Source: Bacillota bacterium (GTDB lineage Bacteria > Bacillota > Limnochordia > Limnochordales > ZCTH02-B6). From it: 6,971 bases of DNA. The notes below the pieces were generated by a model. It was given only the letters and a program-made list of their open reading frames with translations, searched no databases and was not told where the DNA came from. The DNA is taken from the NCBI GenBank assembly GCA_003387805.1, contig QGSR01000102.1, positions 1 through 6,971 of the forward strand, given 5' to 3'. This document shows, piece by piece, positions 1 to 6,909 of this stretch. The first letter of the stretch is position 1; every line of letters begins with the position of its first letter. The translations under genes and the position numbers were made by a program.

Positions 1-817
1 CGGGCGCGGGGGGGCGCGCCGCGCGTGCGCGCGGTCGCCGCGGCAGCCGCCAGCGTCGCAGCCGGCGCCGCAGCCGCCGGAGCCGCGGCCGCCGACGGAG
101 CCGCCCGAGCATGCCGGGTTGCCGATCTCGCCCCTGGAGCGCCTTCAGGCCGTCGCGTGGGGCGACGACTGCCGGGTGCTCATCTACCACACGCATACGT
201 CGGAAATGTACCGGACCGATTCCTTCGCGCCGGCGCAGCCCGAGCAGTACCACCTGTTCAACTCGACGGACACGGGCATCGTGCGCGTCGGCCGCGCCCT
301 GGCCCGCCGCCTGGAGGAGCTGGGCATCCCCGCCTGCCACGTGACCGCGGTGCACGACTGGCCGTCGCATCCGCGCGCGTACATCGAAGCCCGGGCCACG
401 GTGGAGGAGTTTTTGGCGCGGCACCCTCACGTCGAGATCGTGCTGGACGTGCACCGGGACGCCCCGTCGGGACTGGTGACGACGGTGGCGGGCCGGCGGG
501 CCGCCCAAATCGCCTTCGTCGTGGGCACCAACGGCAGCATGCACCCGGACTGGCCGCGCAACGCCGAGTTCGCCCGGGCGCTGGCCGATTTGCTGGAGCG
601 GCGGCATCCGGGCCTGTTCCGCCGCATCATCGAGCGGCCCGACGCCCGGCTGAATCAAGACTTGCATCCCCGTGCCGTTTTGGTGGAAATCGGCTCCTAC
701 GACACGCACCTGGAGGAAGCGGTATTAAGCGCGGAACTGTTCGCGGAAGTCGTCGCGGACATGCTGCACGTCCTCCGCTTCGGGCGGTCGGTGCTGGATC
801 CGGCGCCCGTGCGCTGA
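1..817 (+). CDS. spoIIP: Stage II sporulation protein P (SpoIIP), C-terminal catalytic part, truncated by the left window edge
   Basis: SpoIIP is a membrane-anchored peptidoglycan amidase/endopeptidase that works with SpoIID and SpoIIM to thin septal peptidoglycan at the start of forespore engulfment. The frame is open from base 2 to the TGA at 815-817, giving 271 visible residues; Bacillus SpoIIP is about 400, so the membrane anchor lies outside. Roughly bases 38-109 encode a proline-rich linker (repeated QPP, PEP, TEPPE), as expected between anchor and enzyme domain. The catalytic domain follows: LIYHTHTSE (His codons 188 and 194), VLDVHRDA (His codon 452), and LVEIGS (Glu codon 686) followed by DTHLEEA. 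These are the conserved His/Glu positions of the SpoIIP and amidase_3-like zinc fold. A TTG at 119 could be read as a start, but it lies after the linker and would leave a protein with no anchor, so I treat the gene as open to the left. The family call is firm; the true start is not visible. Confidence 0.93.
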   Translation, partial: GRGGARRACARSPRQPPASQPAPQPPEPRPPTEPPEHAGLPISPLERLQAVAWGDDCRVLIYHTHTSEMYRTDSFAPAQPEQYHLFNSTDTGIVRVGRALARRLEELGIPACHVTAVHDWPSHPRAYIEARATVEEFLARHPHVEIVLDVHRDAPSGLVTTVAGRRAAQIAFVVGTNGSMHPDWPRNAEFARALADLLERRHPGLFRRIIERPDARLNQDLHPRAVLVEIGSYDTHLEEAVLSAELFAEVVADMLHVLRFGRSVLDPAPVR

Positions 818-818
818 G

Positions 819-841
819 CCGTCCCGTTCCCTCGCGGGCGG
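819..841. terminator. GC-rich hairpin between convergent spoIIP and murJ (possible terminator)
   Basis: In the 31-base gap between the spoIIP stop and the murJ stop, CCG-T-CCCG (819-826) can pair with CGGG-CGG (835-841). This gives 7 base pairs with one bulged T and an 8-base loop. It sits where a shared terminator for two converging genes would be expected. Neither strand shows a T run after the stem: the plus strand continues in G and the minus strand in the spoIIP coding end. A classical intrinsic terminator is therefore not shown. Confidence 0.3.
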
Positions 842-848
842 GGGGGCG

Positions 849-2432
849 CTAGGGACGCCGTTTCCGAAGGAGGCGGCGGCCGAACATGGACGCGACCATC
901 CGGAGCTCCTCCATGCGGAGCAGCGCGGCCGCGGCTGCATAGACGGCCACCCCCGCCGCGATGCCCGCGCCCGTCTCGGCCAGGCGTCCCGCCAGGGTGC
1001 CCACGTCCACCCGGGCGCCCACCGCCGCCGCGGCGCCCGCGGCCGCGGGCATCATGATCAGGGCGGCCAGCCCGGCGCGGGCCAGGGTGCCGAGCAGCGC
1101 CCGGCCTTCCAGCCGACCGCCTACTTTCCCGCGGAGGGAGTACAGCTGCGCCGACATCTGCACGATGGACGCGGCGGCGTTGGCCAGCGCCAGTCCGCCG
1201 TGCTCCAGATTGGTCCAGCGCAGCAGCGCGAGGCTCAAGGCCGTGTTGGTCAAGACCGTCAGCGCTCCGATCTTCACCGGCGTGACGGTGTCCTGCAGCG
1301 AGTAGAAGGCGCGGGTGAGAAGCTGCACCGACGACACCGCGAACAAGCCCACGGCGAAAAACGACAGCGCGTAGGCCGTGGTCGCCGTGTCGGACGGCCC
1401 GAACTCGCCCACCTCGAACAGCAGCCGGACGATGGGCTGGCCCAGGGCCGCCAGCCCCGCGGCCGACGGGACGGTGATGAACAAAATCGACCGGAGCCCC
1501 GCGGTCAGGGTCGTGCGGAACTGCCGCACGTCGCCCAGCGCCGCGATGCGGGACATCACGGGGTAGATGACCATGGACATGCCCATGCCGAACACGCCCA
1601 GCGGCAGCTGCACCAGCCGGTTGGCCAGATTGAGGGCGGTGATGCGGCCGTCGGGCAGCGTGGAGGCCAGAGCGGTCAAAATGATGGTGTTGAGTTGGAC
1701 GATGGACAGCCCGATGATGGTGGGCCCCATCAGCTTCAGCACCTTGCGCAGGCCCGGGTGCTTCAGGTCGATGCGCCACGGGCGGCGGCGGGCCCGGGAC
1801 GCGACGAAGGGCACCTGCATGAGGAAATTGGTCACGGCGCCCGCCACGGTGCCCACGGCCATGCCCATGATGCCCATGCGCGGCCCCAGCACGTAGGCGC
1901 CCAGCGTGATGGCGATGTTGTACATGATGGGCCCCAGAAGGGGAACCGCGAAGCTTTGGTATGAATTGTGGACGCCCATGCCCACGCCGGCCAGCGCCGT
2001 AAACAGCACCGCGGGAAACATGACACGCATGAGGACGACCAAAAAGGCCAGCTGTTCGTCGTCGAAGCCCGGCGCGACGAGAGGCGCCAGCCAAGGCGAA
2101 GCGATGACGCCCAGCACCGTCAGGACGACCAGTCCCAAACTGATCAGGTTGATAAACGTGGAGGCCATGGCCCAGGCGTCGTCTTCCTGCCCGCGGGCCA
2201 GCATGCCGCTGAAGACGGGGATGAACGCGCTGCTGATGGCGCCGCCTACCAGCAGGAAGTACATGAGGTCGGGAATGTTGAACGCGGCCCGGAACGCGTC
2301 GGTTTCCCAGGTCAGGCCGAACACTTCGGCCACGGCCCGCTCCCGGATGAAGCCCAGAAGGCGGGAGATCAGGATGAGCACCATGACGATGCCGGCGTTC
2401 TTGGCGATGGTGCGGCCGTGGGCGTCGCTCAT
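849..2432 (-). CDS. murJ: Lipid II flippase MurJ (MviN family, MOP superfamily)
   Basis: MurJ moves lipid II, the peptidoglycan precursor, across the cytoplasmic membrane. The 527-residue product has the usual family length and is largely hydrophobic, consistent with the roughly 14 membrane helices of MurJ. The N-terminal signature SRLLGFIRE (residues 23-31) and [13 protein letters not shown] (44-56) identify the family. By motif alignment, R24, R30 and D45 match E. coli R18, R24 and D39, and R272 in NRLVQLP matches R270 of the central cavity. The positions of E. coli R52-R53 are Tyr58-Phe59 here. The ATG at 2432 is chosen because GGAGG lies 7 bases upstream and the protein begins just before the first helix; the frame stays open far upstream, antisense to lepA, without meaning. 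The C-terminus is basic (RRLLRKRRP). Lipid II flipping for spore cortex is a plausible link to spoIIP, but the genes are convergent, not co-transcribed. A related MOP exporter is the main alternative, judged less likely. Confidence 0.95.
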   Translation of the reverse strand: MSDAHGRTIAKNAGIVMVLILISRLLGFIRERAVAEVFGLTWETDAFRAAFNIPDLMYFLLVGGAISSAFIPVFSGMLARGQEDDAWAMASTFINLISLGLVVLTVLGVIASPWLAPLVAPGFDDEQLAFLVVLMRVMFPAVLFTALAGVGMGVHNSYQSFAVPLLGPIMYNIAITLGAYVLGPRMGIMGMAVGTVAGAVTNFLMQVPFVASRARRRPWRIDLKHPGLRKVLKLMGPTIIGLSIVQLNTIILTALASTLPDGRITALNLANRLVQLPLGVFGMGMSMVIYPVMSRIAALGDVRQFRTTLTAGLRSILFITVPSAAGLAALGQPIVRLLFEVGEFGPSDTATTAYALSFFAVGLFAVSSVQLLTRAFYSLQDTVTPVKIGALTVLTNTALSLALLRWTNLEHGGLALANAAASIVQMSAQLYSLRGKVGGRLEGRALLGTLARAGLAALIMMPAAAGAAAAVGARVDVGTLAGRLAETGAGIAAGVAVYAAAAALLRMEELRMVASMFGRRLLRKRRP

Positions 2433-2439
2433 GCAGTTT

Positions 2440-2445
2440 CCTCCA
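2440..2445 (-). promoter_or_regulatory. Ribosome binding site of murJ
   Basis: On the minus strand TGGAGG precedes the ATG at 2432, with 7 bases between GGAGG and the start codon. This fixes the murJ start in a frame that remains open for more than 1.8 kb upstream. Confidence 0.88.
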
Positions 2446-2494
2446 GTCGTTTCCAAAGGCCAACAGTTCTGCGTCCGGCCGGCCGTGTCCTGGT

Positions 2495-2530
2495 TCGGGA
2501 GCCCGGGCGCGGGCGCCCCGGCGCTCCCGA
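2495..2530 (-). promoter_or_regulatory. Long GC-rich hairpin at the predicted 5' end of the murJ transcript
   Basis: TCGGGAGC (2495-2502) pairs perfectly with GCTCCCGA (2523-2530). After a single bulged C (2522), CCGGG (2503-2507) pairs with CCCGG (2517-2521). The result is 13 base pairs around a 9-base loop. It begins about two bases after the predicted murJ transcription start (about 2532) and ends about 50 bases before the ribosome binding site. No T run follows on either strand, so it does not look like an intrinsic terminator. A 5'-end stabilising stem or a protein or RNA regulatory element is possible; this is inferred only from position and pairing. Confidence 0.5.
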
Positions 2531-2538
2531 TGGACGAT

Positions 2539-2567
2539 GTTATACCATAGCCGCCCGCTTTTGCTAT
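2539..2567 (-). promoter_or_regulatory. Predicted murJ promoter, extended -10 type
   Basis: On the minus strand TGG-TATAAC (bases 2547 down to 2539) is an extended -10 element with a 5/6 hexamer. Seventeen bases upstream lies a poor -35, ATAGCA (2567-2562, 3/6), which itself overlaps the lepA -10. The predicted transcription start is near 2532, giving a leader of about 100 bases that contains the hairpin at 2495-2530. Confidence 0.55.
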
Positions 2568-2570
2568 AAT
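2542..2570 (+). promoter_or_regulatory. Predicted lepA promoter with consensus extended -10, adjacent to the start codon
   Basis: TGC-TATAAT (2562-2570) is a perfect extended -10 element. The matching -35 position, ATACCA (2542-2547), is weak (3/6) and lies inside the opposing murJ -10. A start seven bases past the end of the -10 falls on base 2577, the A of the lepA ATG. The six bases between (GGGGCC) would be the promoter discriminator rather than a ribosome binding site. Confidence 0.65.
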
Positions 2571-2576
2571 GGGGCC

Positions 2577-4373
2577 ATGCAACAAACACGCATCCGCAAT
2601 TTCAGCATCATCGCCCACATCGACCACGGCAAGTCGACGCTGGCCGATCGCCTTCTGGAACGCACGGGCCGGCTGTCCCAGCGGGAGATGAAGGAGCAGA
2701 TTCTGGACAGCCTGGAGCTGGAACGCGAGCGGGGTATCACCATCAAACTTCAGGCCGTGCGGCTGACCTACCGCGCCCGCGACGGCCAGGAGTACATCCT
2801 GAATCTCATCGATACGCCCGGCCACGTCGACTTCTCGTACGAAGTGTCCCGCAGCCTGGCCGCCTGCGAGGGGGCCCTGCTGGTGGTGGACGCGACCCAG
2901 GGCGTGGAGGCGCAGACTTTGGCCAACACGTACCTGGCGCTGGAGCACGACTTGGAAATTATTCCGGTGGTCAACAAGATCGACTTGCCCAACGCGGACC
3001 CCGACCGGGTTCTGGCGGAGATCGAGGAGACCATCGGGCTCGATCCGGCCACGGCCATTTTGGCCAGCGCCAAGACGGGCGCGGGCGTCGACGACATTCT
3101 GGAAGCCATCGTGGAGCGCATCCCGCCGCCGAAAGGCGATCCGGAGGCGCCGCTGCGCGCGCTCATTTTCGACTCCCACTTTGACCCGTACCGCGGCGTC
3201 GTGGCCTACGTGCGCGTCGTGGACGGGCAGCTTTCGCCCGGGCAGTCCATCCGCATGATGAGCTCGGGGAAAACGTACGAAGTGACCGAGCTGGGCGTGT
3301 TTCTGCCGCAGATGGCGCCGGTGGACCGGCTGGGTCCGGGCGAGGTGGGGTGCGTGCTGGCGGGCATCAAAAACGTCGGCGACACCCGCATCGGCGACAC
3401 CATCACCCACGCCGCGCGGCCGGCCGCGGAGCCGCTGCCCGGGTACCGGCCCATCAAGCCGCTGGTTTTCTGCGGGCTTTATCCGGTGGACGGGGAGGAT
3501 TTCCCGGCCCTGCGGGACGCGTTGGAGAAGCTGCAGCTCAACGACGCGGCGCTGCAGTTTGAAGCCGACACGTCCGGCGCGTTGGGTTTCGGCTTTCGCT
3601 GCGGCTTCTTGGGCCTTTTGCACATGGAGATCGTGCAGGAGCGGCTGGAGCGGGAGTTCGGGCTCAATCTCATCACCACCGCGCCCAGCGTGGAGTACCG
3701 GGTCGTCTTGACCAACGGCCAGGTGAAAGAAGTCCACAACCCGGCCCACTTCCCGGCGCCGCAGTCCATCGAGCGGGTGGAAGAGCCCTACGTCCGGGCC
3801 ACCATCGTGACGCCGTCGGAGTTCATCGGGCCGCTGATGGAGCTGTGCCAGGACCGGCGCGGGATCTTCATCAACATGGAGTATTTGACGCCCGAGCGGG
3901 CGCAGCTGGTGTACGAGATGCCGCTGAACGAAATTTTGATGGACTTCTACGATCGGCTGAAAACCCGCTCGCGTGGGTACGCGTCGTTGGACTACGAGCC
4001 CATCGGCTACCGTGAGGGCAAGCTGGTCAAGATGGACATTTTGCTGGCCGGCGAGCCGGTGGACGCGCTGTCGGCCATCGTGCACCAGGACAAGGCGTAC
4101 GCCCGGGGGCGGCAGCTGGCAGAGAAGCTCAAGGAAGTCATTCCGCGGCAGCTGTTCGAAGTGCCCATCCAGGCCGCCATCGGCAGCAAAATTATCGCGC
4201 GGGAGACCGTCAAGGCGCTGCGCAAGGACGTTCTGGCCAAATGCTACGGCGGCGACGTGACCCGCAAGCGCAAGCTGCTGGAGAAGCAAAAAGAGGGCAA
4301 GAAGCGCATGAAACAGCTGGGGCGGGTGGAGGTGCCGCAGGAGGCGTTCATGGCCGTCCTGCGCATCGATTGA
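2577..4373 (+). CDS. lepA: Elongation factor 4 (LepA), ribosome-associated GTPase
   Basis: LepA/EF4 is a translational GTPase that binds the ribosome and has been linked to back-translocation, initiation and 30S biogenesis. The 598-residue product has the typical length. The GTPase signatures are all present: P-loop AHIDHGKS (13-20), switch I RGITIK (52-57), DTPGH (79-83), NKID (133-136) and SAK (164-166). The protein continues through EF-G-like beta-barrel and alpha/beta domains. It ends in the LepA-specific C-terminal region, with its conserved LAKCYGGD and [18 protein letters not shown] stretches and a final FMAVLRID. The ATG at 2577 gives the family's usual N-terminus (about eight residues before [12 protein letters not shown]). 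No proper Shine-Dalgarno precedes it; only GGGG two bases from the ATG. Together with the abutting -10 box this suggests leaderless translation. hemW follows with an overlapping start, so the two are probably one transcript. Confidence 0.98.
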   Translation: MQQTRIRNFSIIAHIDHGKSTLADRLLERTGRLSQREMKEQILDSLELERERGITIKLQAVRLTYRARDGQEYILNLIDTPGHVDFSYEVSRSLAACEGALLVVDATQGVEAQTLANTYLALEHDLEIIPVVNKIDLPNADPDRVLAEIEETIGLDPATAILASAKTGAGVDDILEAIVERIPPPKGDPEAPLRALIFDSHFDPYRGVVAYVRVVDGQLSPGQSIRMMSSGKTYEVTELGVFLPQMAPVDRLGPGEVGCVLAGIKNVGDTRIGDTITHAARPAAEPLPGYRPIKPLVFCGLYPVDGEDFPALRDALEKLQLNDAALQFEADTSGALGFGFRCGFLGLLHMEIVQERLEREFGLNLITTAPSVEYRVVLTNGQVKEVHNPAHFPAPQSIERVEEPYVRATIVTPSEFIGPLMELCQDRRGIFINMEYLTPERAQLVYEMPLNEILMDFYDRLKTRSRGYASLDYEPIGYREGKLVKMDILLAGEPVDALSAIVHQDKAYARGRQLAEKLKEVIPRQLFEVPIQAAIGSKIIARETVKALRKDVLAKCYGGDVTRKRKLLEKQKEGKKRMKQLGRVEVPQEAFMAVLRID

Positions 4374-5608
4374 CGGCGCCGGCGACGGGGCGGCGGGCGG
4401 AGGCCGGACGGCCGCCCCGGGGGCTGTACGTCCACGTGCCTTTTTGCGAGAAGATCTGCCACTACTGCGACTTCAACAAGTACCTGCTCCGGGACGGCGG
4501 CGTGGACGAGTATTTGGAAGCCCTGGAGCGGGAGGTGGCGCTGTACGGAGCGCAGCTGTTCCCGGCGGCCGGCGGCCCGTCCGCGCCCGGCCCGGACCGC
4601 CTCGGTCGGAGCGCCGCCCCGGAGCCCGCCCCGTTCGACACGGTGTACGTCGGGGGCGGCACGCCCACCTCCCTGAGCGCGGCCCAGCTGGAGCGGCTGC
4701 TGAGTGCTGTCATGGGAGGTTTTCCCGTGGCGGCCGGGGCCGAGGTGACGGTGGAGGCCAACCCGGGGACCTTAAGCCCCCGCAAGCTGGCCGCGCTGAA
4801 GCGGGGCGGGGTCAACCGGATCAGCCTGGGCGTGCAGAGCGCCAATGACGAGCTGCTGCGCGCGCTGGGCCGCATCCACACGGCGCGGCAAGCCCGGGAA
4901 AGCTTCGAGCGGGCCCGGGAGTGGTTCGACAACGTCAGCGTCGACCTCATTTACGCGCTGCCGGGACAGGATGAGGACGACTGGCGGCGGACGCTGGAGG
5001 AAGTCGTCCGCTGGCGCCCGGACCATATTTCCTGCTACGGTCTCATCATCGAAGACGGCACGCTGTTCGGCGAGCTCATGCGGCAGGGCCGGCTCGACTT
5101 GCCCGGCGACGAGCGGGAGCTGGCCATGTACCGCCTGGCCATGGATTTTCTGGCCGGCCACGGCTACGAGCACTACGAGATCGCGAACTGGGCGCTTCCC
5201 GGGCGGCAGTCCCGCCACAACCGCATTTACTGGAAAAACGGGGAGTGGCTGGGGCTGGGCCCCGGCGCGCACTCGCAGTGGCAAGGCCGCCGCTTCGCCA
5301 ACGTGCGGCTGCCCGCGGACTACGCGCGCCTCGTCGCCGAAGGGAAGCCGCCCGTCCAGTGGTCCGAAGCCGTCAGCCGGCGCACCGCGATGGAAGATAC
5401 CGTCATTTTGGGCTTGCGGCTGCGGGAAGGCGTCGACGCCGACCAGTTCGCCCGGCGGTTCGGCGTCGCTCTCGCGGATGTGTTCGGCGCGGAGATTCGG
5501 CGCGTCGTCGAGCGGGGGCTGGCCGTTTGGGACGGCCGGCGCCTGCGCCTCACCGAACGGGGACTGTATTTGTCCAACCAGGCCTTTCAGGAATTCATCA
5601 GCCTCTGA
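4370..5608 (+). CDS. hemW: Radical SAM heme chaperone HemW (formerly annotated HemN-like coproporphyrinogen oxidase)
   Basis: HemW is a radical-SAM-fold protein that binds an iron-sulfur cluster and heme and is thought to deliver heme to apo-proteins such as respiratory enzymes. The cluster motif is Cys26-X3-Cys30-X2-Cys33 followed by DFNKY. True HemN has a fourth Cys right after the motif, absent here, which favours HemW. GGGTPT (95-100), [24 protein letters not shown] and the C-terminal HemW domain ([21 protein letters not shown]) follow. The 412-residue protein is somewhat longer than the usual 375-390. About 24 residues of Pro/Ala/Gly-rich sequence (64-87, bases 4559-4630) lie between the first helix and the strand before GGGTPT. 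I choose the TTG at 4370 because it overlaps the lepA TGA (ATTGA), giving 19 residues before YVHVPFC. No nearby Shine-Dalgarno is seen; the AGGAGG at 4339-4344 is 25 bases away. An ATG at 4241 would add 43 residues of non-homologous sequence inside lepA. Confidence 0.95.
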   Translation: MTAPATGRRAEAGRPPRGLYVHVPFCEKICHYCDFNKYLLRDGGVDEYLEALEREVALYGAQLFPAAGGPSAPGPDRLGRSAAPEPAPFDTVYVGGGTPTSLSAAQLERLLSAVMGGFPVAAGAEVTVEANPGTLSPRKLAALKRGGVNRISLGVQSANDELLRALGRIHTARQARESFERAREWFDNVSVDLIYALPGQDEDDWRRTLEEVVRWRPDHISCYGLIIEDGTLFGELMRQGRLDLPGDERELAMYRLAMDFLAGHGYEHYEIANWALPGRQSRHNRIYWKNGEWLGLGPGAHSQWQGRRFANVRLPADYARLVAEGKPPVQWSEAVSRRTAMEDTVILGLRLREGVDADQFARRFGVALADVFGAEIRRVVERGLAVWDGRRLRLTERGLYLSNQAFQEFISL

Positions 5609-5616
5609 CCCGCTCC

Positions 5617-5632
5617 GGGCGCGGAAGCGCTC
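5617..5632. terminator. Short hairpin between convergent hemW and pyrD (possible terminator)
   Basis: In the 22-base gap between the two stop codons, GGGCGC (5617-5622) pairs with GCGCTC (5627-5632) around a GGAA tetraloop of the GNRA class. The stem is six pairs including one G-T, and it overlaps the pyrD TGA. No T run follows on either strand. It is the only structure available for ending both genes, but it is short, so this is a weak call. Confidence 0.25.
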
Positions 5633-6737
5633 ATACCAAAGGCTTGATCTGCTCGGCTTCTACGCCCACCGCGTCCCCTATGCCCGGCAGCCCGTCGCGG
5701 GCCAGCAGCTGCTGCAGCCCTTCCTGCAGCGTGCGCACGAAGCCGGGCCCTCCGTAGACGAAACCGGTGAGCACCTGAACCAGGCGGGCGCCCGCTTTGA
5801 TCTTTGCGTACGCGTCCGCCGCGGACATGACGCCGCCGACGCCGATGACGGGCAGCCGGCCGCCGACGCGACGATAGATGGCGGCCACCGTCCGGGTGGA
5901 CGCGTCAAACAGCGGCGCGCCGCTGAGTCCCCCGGGCAACGCCGCCTCGGGGCCCCGCAGACCCGGCCGCGCCACGGTGGTGTTGGTGGCCACGATGCCG
6001 CCGGCGCCCCGGCGCAGGCAGACGTCGACCACCGCGTCCAGCTCGCCGGGCGACATGTCGGGGGCCACCTTGACCAGCACGGGCTTCGTCTCGCCGTGGG
6101 CCGCGGCCAGCCGGTCCCGTTCCGCCGTAATCCCGGACAGCAGCCGGTCCAGCGACCGCTCCCGCTGCAGGTCCCGCAGGCCCGGCGTGTTGGGGGAGCT
6201 GACGTTGACGACGAAGTAGTCCGCCAGCGGGTACAGCGTCCGCAGGCAGTGCAAATAGTCGCTCAGGGCCTCCTCGGCGGGGGTGTCCCGGTTTTTCCCG
6301 ATGTTCACCCCGATGGGAACGTCCGTCCGGCGCCGCGCCTGCCGGAGGCTTTCGGCCAGCGCGGCCGCGCCGTCGTTGTTGAAGCCCATTCGGTTGATCA
6401 AGGCCCGGCGGTCCGGCAGGCGCCACAGGCGGGGCTTGGGATGGCCGGGCTGCGGGCGGGGCGTCACGGTGCCCACTTCGATGAAGCCGAAACCCAGCGC
6501 GGCCAGGGCGGGAACGGCCCGGCCGTTCTTGTCCAGTCCCGCGGCCAGGCCGACGCAGGCGGGAAACCGGACGCCGAAGGCTTCGGCCGCCAGCTCCGGC
6601 GGGTGCAGGACGTACCGCCGCCGCAGGGCCGCCAACAGGCCGGGGAAGCGGCCGGCCGCGCGCAAAAGCGCCATGGTCATGTCGTGGGCCCGCTCCGCGT
6701 CCGTTTGCCAAAGCAGAGGGCGGAGAAGTTTGTACAT
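5631..6737 (-). CDS. pyrD: Dihydroorotate dehydrogenase, class 2 (quinone-dependent)
   Basis: PyrD oxidises dihydroorotate to orotate in pyrimidine synthesis; class 2 enzymes are FMN proteins that pass electrons to membrane quinones. The 368-residue product has class 2 length and an N-terminal helical extension (residues 1-45, basic and hydrophobic), which class 2 enzymes use for membrane association. Visible signatures are AAGLDKNG (65-72), EVGTVTPRPQPG (87-98), INRMGFNN (114-121), GVNIGKN (143-149), NVSSPNTPGLR (178-188), VKVAPDMS, ATNTT, GGLSGAPL, and GVGGV with LVQVLTGFVYGGP at the end for FMN phosphate binding. The catalytic base is Ser181 (E. coli Ser175); class 1 enzymes have Cys there. 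The ATG at 6737 is preferred over the TTG at 6743 because GGAG lies 8 bases before the ATG but only 2 before the TTG. The gene stands alone on the minus strand with its own promoter, apart from other pyr genes in this window. Confidence 0.97.
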   Translation of the reverse strand: MYKLLRPLLWQTDAERAHDMTMALLRAAGRFPGLLAALRRRYVLHPPELAAEAFGVRFPACVGLAAGLDKNGRAVPALAALGFGFIEVGTVTPRPQPGHPKPRLWRLPDRRALINRMGFNNDGAAALAESLRQARRRTDVPIGVNIGKNRDTPAEEALSDYLHCLRTLYPLADYFVVNVSSPNTPGLRDLQRERSLDRLLSGITAERDRLAAAHGETKPVLVKVAPDMSPGELDAVVDVCLRRGAGGIVATNTTVARPGLRGPEAALPGGLSGAPLFDASTRTVAAIYRRVGGRLPVIGVGGVMSAADAYAKIKAGARLVQVLTGFVYGGPGFVRTLQEGLQQLLARDGLPGIGDAVGVEAEQIKPLV

Positions 6738-6745
6738 CGTCAACG

Positions 6746-6749
6746 CTCC
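6746..6749 (-). promoter_or_regulatory. Ribosome binding site of pyrD
   Basis: GGAG on the minus strand lies 8 bases upstream of the ATG at 6737. The spacing decides for this ATG over the in-frame TTG two codons earlier. Confidence 0.7.
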
Positions 6750-6775
6750 GGCGGTGGATATTGGCGAGAGCTGCC

Positions 6776-6792
6776 GCGCCGCCGCGCGGCGC
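6776..6792 (-). repeat. Perfect 7-bp inverted repeat in the pyrD leader
   Basis: GCGCCGC (6776-6782) and GCGGCGC (6786-6792) are exact inverted copies around a 3-base spacer. They lie inside the predicted 60-base pyrD leader, between promoter and ribosome binding site. In sequence this GC-rich such stems arise easily by chance, and no T run follows; a regulatory role is only a possibility. Confidence 0.35.
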
Positions 6793-6803
6793 CCGCTGCG
6801 TTC

Positions 6804-6832
6804 ACCCTACCCGCGCGGGCCCGGCGTGTCAA
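6804..6832 (-). promoter_or_regulatory. Predicted pyrD promoter (sigma-A type)
   Basis: On the minus strand a perfect -35, TTGACA (6832-6827), is followed after exactly 17 bases by TAGGGT (6809-6804, 3/6 match to TATAAT). The predicted start is near 6797, which gives a leader of about 60 bases before the ATG at 6737. The perfect -35 with ideal spacing offsets the weak -10. Confidence 0.6.
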
Positions 6833-6894
6833 TCCCGTCGGCGATTCCTCCCGGCGGGGCCGCCCCTGCGCGAGCGCCGGGCGAGGGTGACGGC

Positions 6895-6909
6895 AGCGTT
6901 GACAACGCT
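6895..6909. promoter_or_regulatory. Perfect 15-base palindrome covering the -35 box of the rightward promoter
   Basis: AGCGTTG-A-CAACGCT is a perfect 7-1-7 inverted repeat. It contains the TTGACA of the promoter for the gene to the right. A symmetric site over a -35 box is a typical place for a repressor dimer. No known family operator is recognised with confidence. The site lies outside CIRCE and cannot be explained by HrcA. Confidence 0.45.

Noticed and set aside
119..121. TTG at 119 as the true start of spoIIP.
   Set aside because: The same frame is open to the left edge and encodes a typical proline-rich linker, and SpoIIP needs an upstream membrane anchor.
25..852. A plus-strand open frame with an Ala-rich start overlapping spoIIP.
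   Set aside because: The SpoIIP catalytic motifs all lie in another frame that is continuously open; this one is Arg/Gly/Pro/Ala-rich shadow sequence.
697..2589. A 630-residue minus-strand open frame overlapping murJ and spoIIP.
   Set aside because: It is the alternate frame of murJ in GC-rich DNA, without hydrophobic segments or motifs.
2433..4289. The murJ frame stays open on the minus strand through all of lepA, suggesting a 1146-residue protein.
   Set aside because: The extension is antisense to a complete, motif-perfect lepA, is rich in His, Arg, Gly and Gln as expected of GC-rich shadow translation, and lies upstream of a clear murJ ribosome site and start.
4370..5608. Annotation of this gene as HemN, oxygen-independent coproporphyrinogen III oxidase.
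   Set aside because: The fourth Cys next to the CX3CX2C motif is missing and the sequence reads CDFNKY, the HemW pattern.
6741..6743. TTG as the start of pyrD.
   Set aside because: The GGAG would be only 2 bases away. The ATG two codons on has 8-base spacing and gives the usual class 2 N-terminus.
4845..6890. A 681-residue plus-strand open frame running across hemW, the convergent gap and antisense pyrD.
   Set aside because: It shows no recognisable motif, overlaps two firmly identified genes in the wrong frame or strand, and has shadow-like composition.
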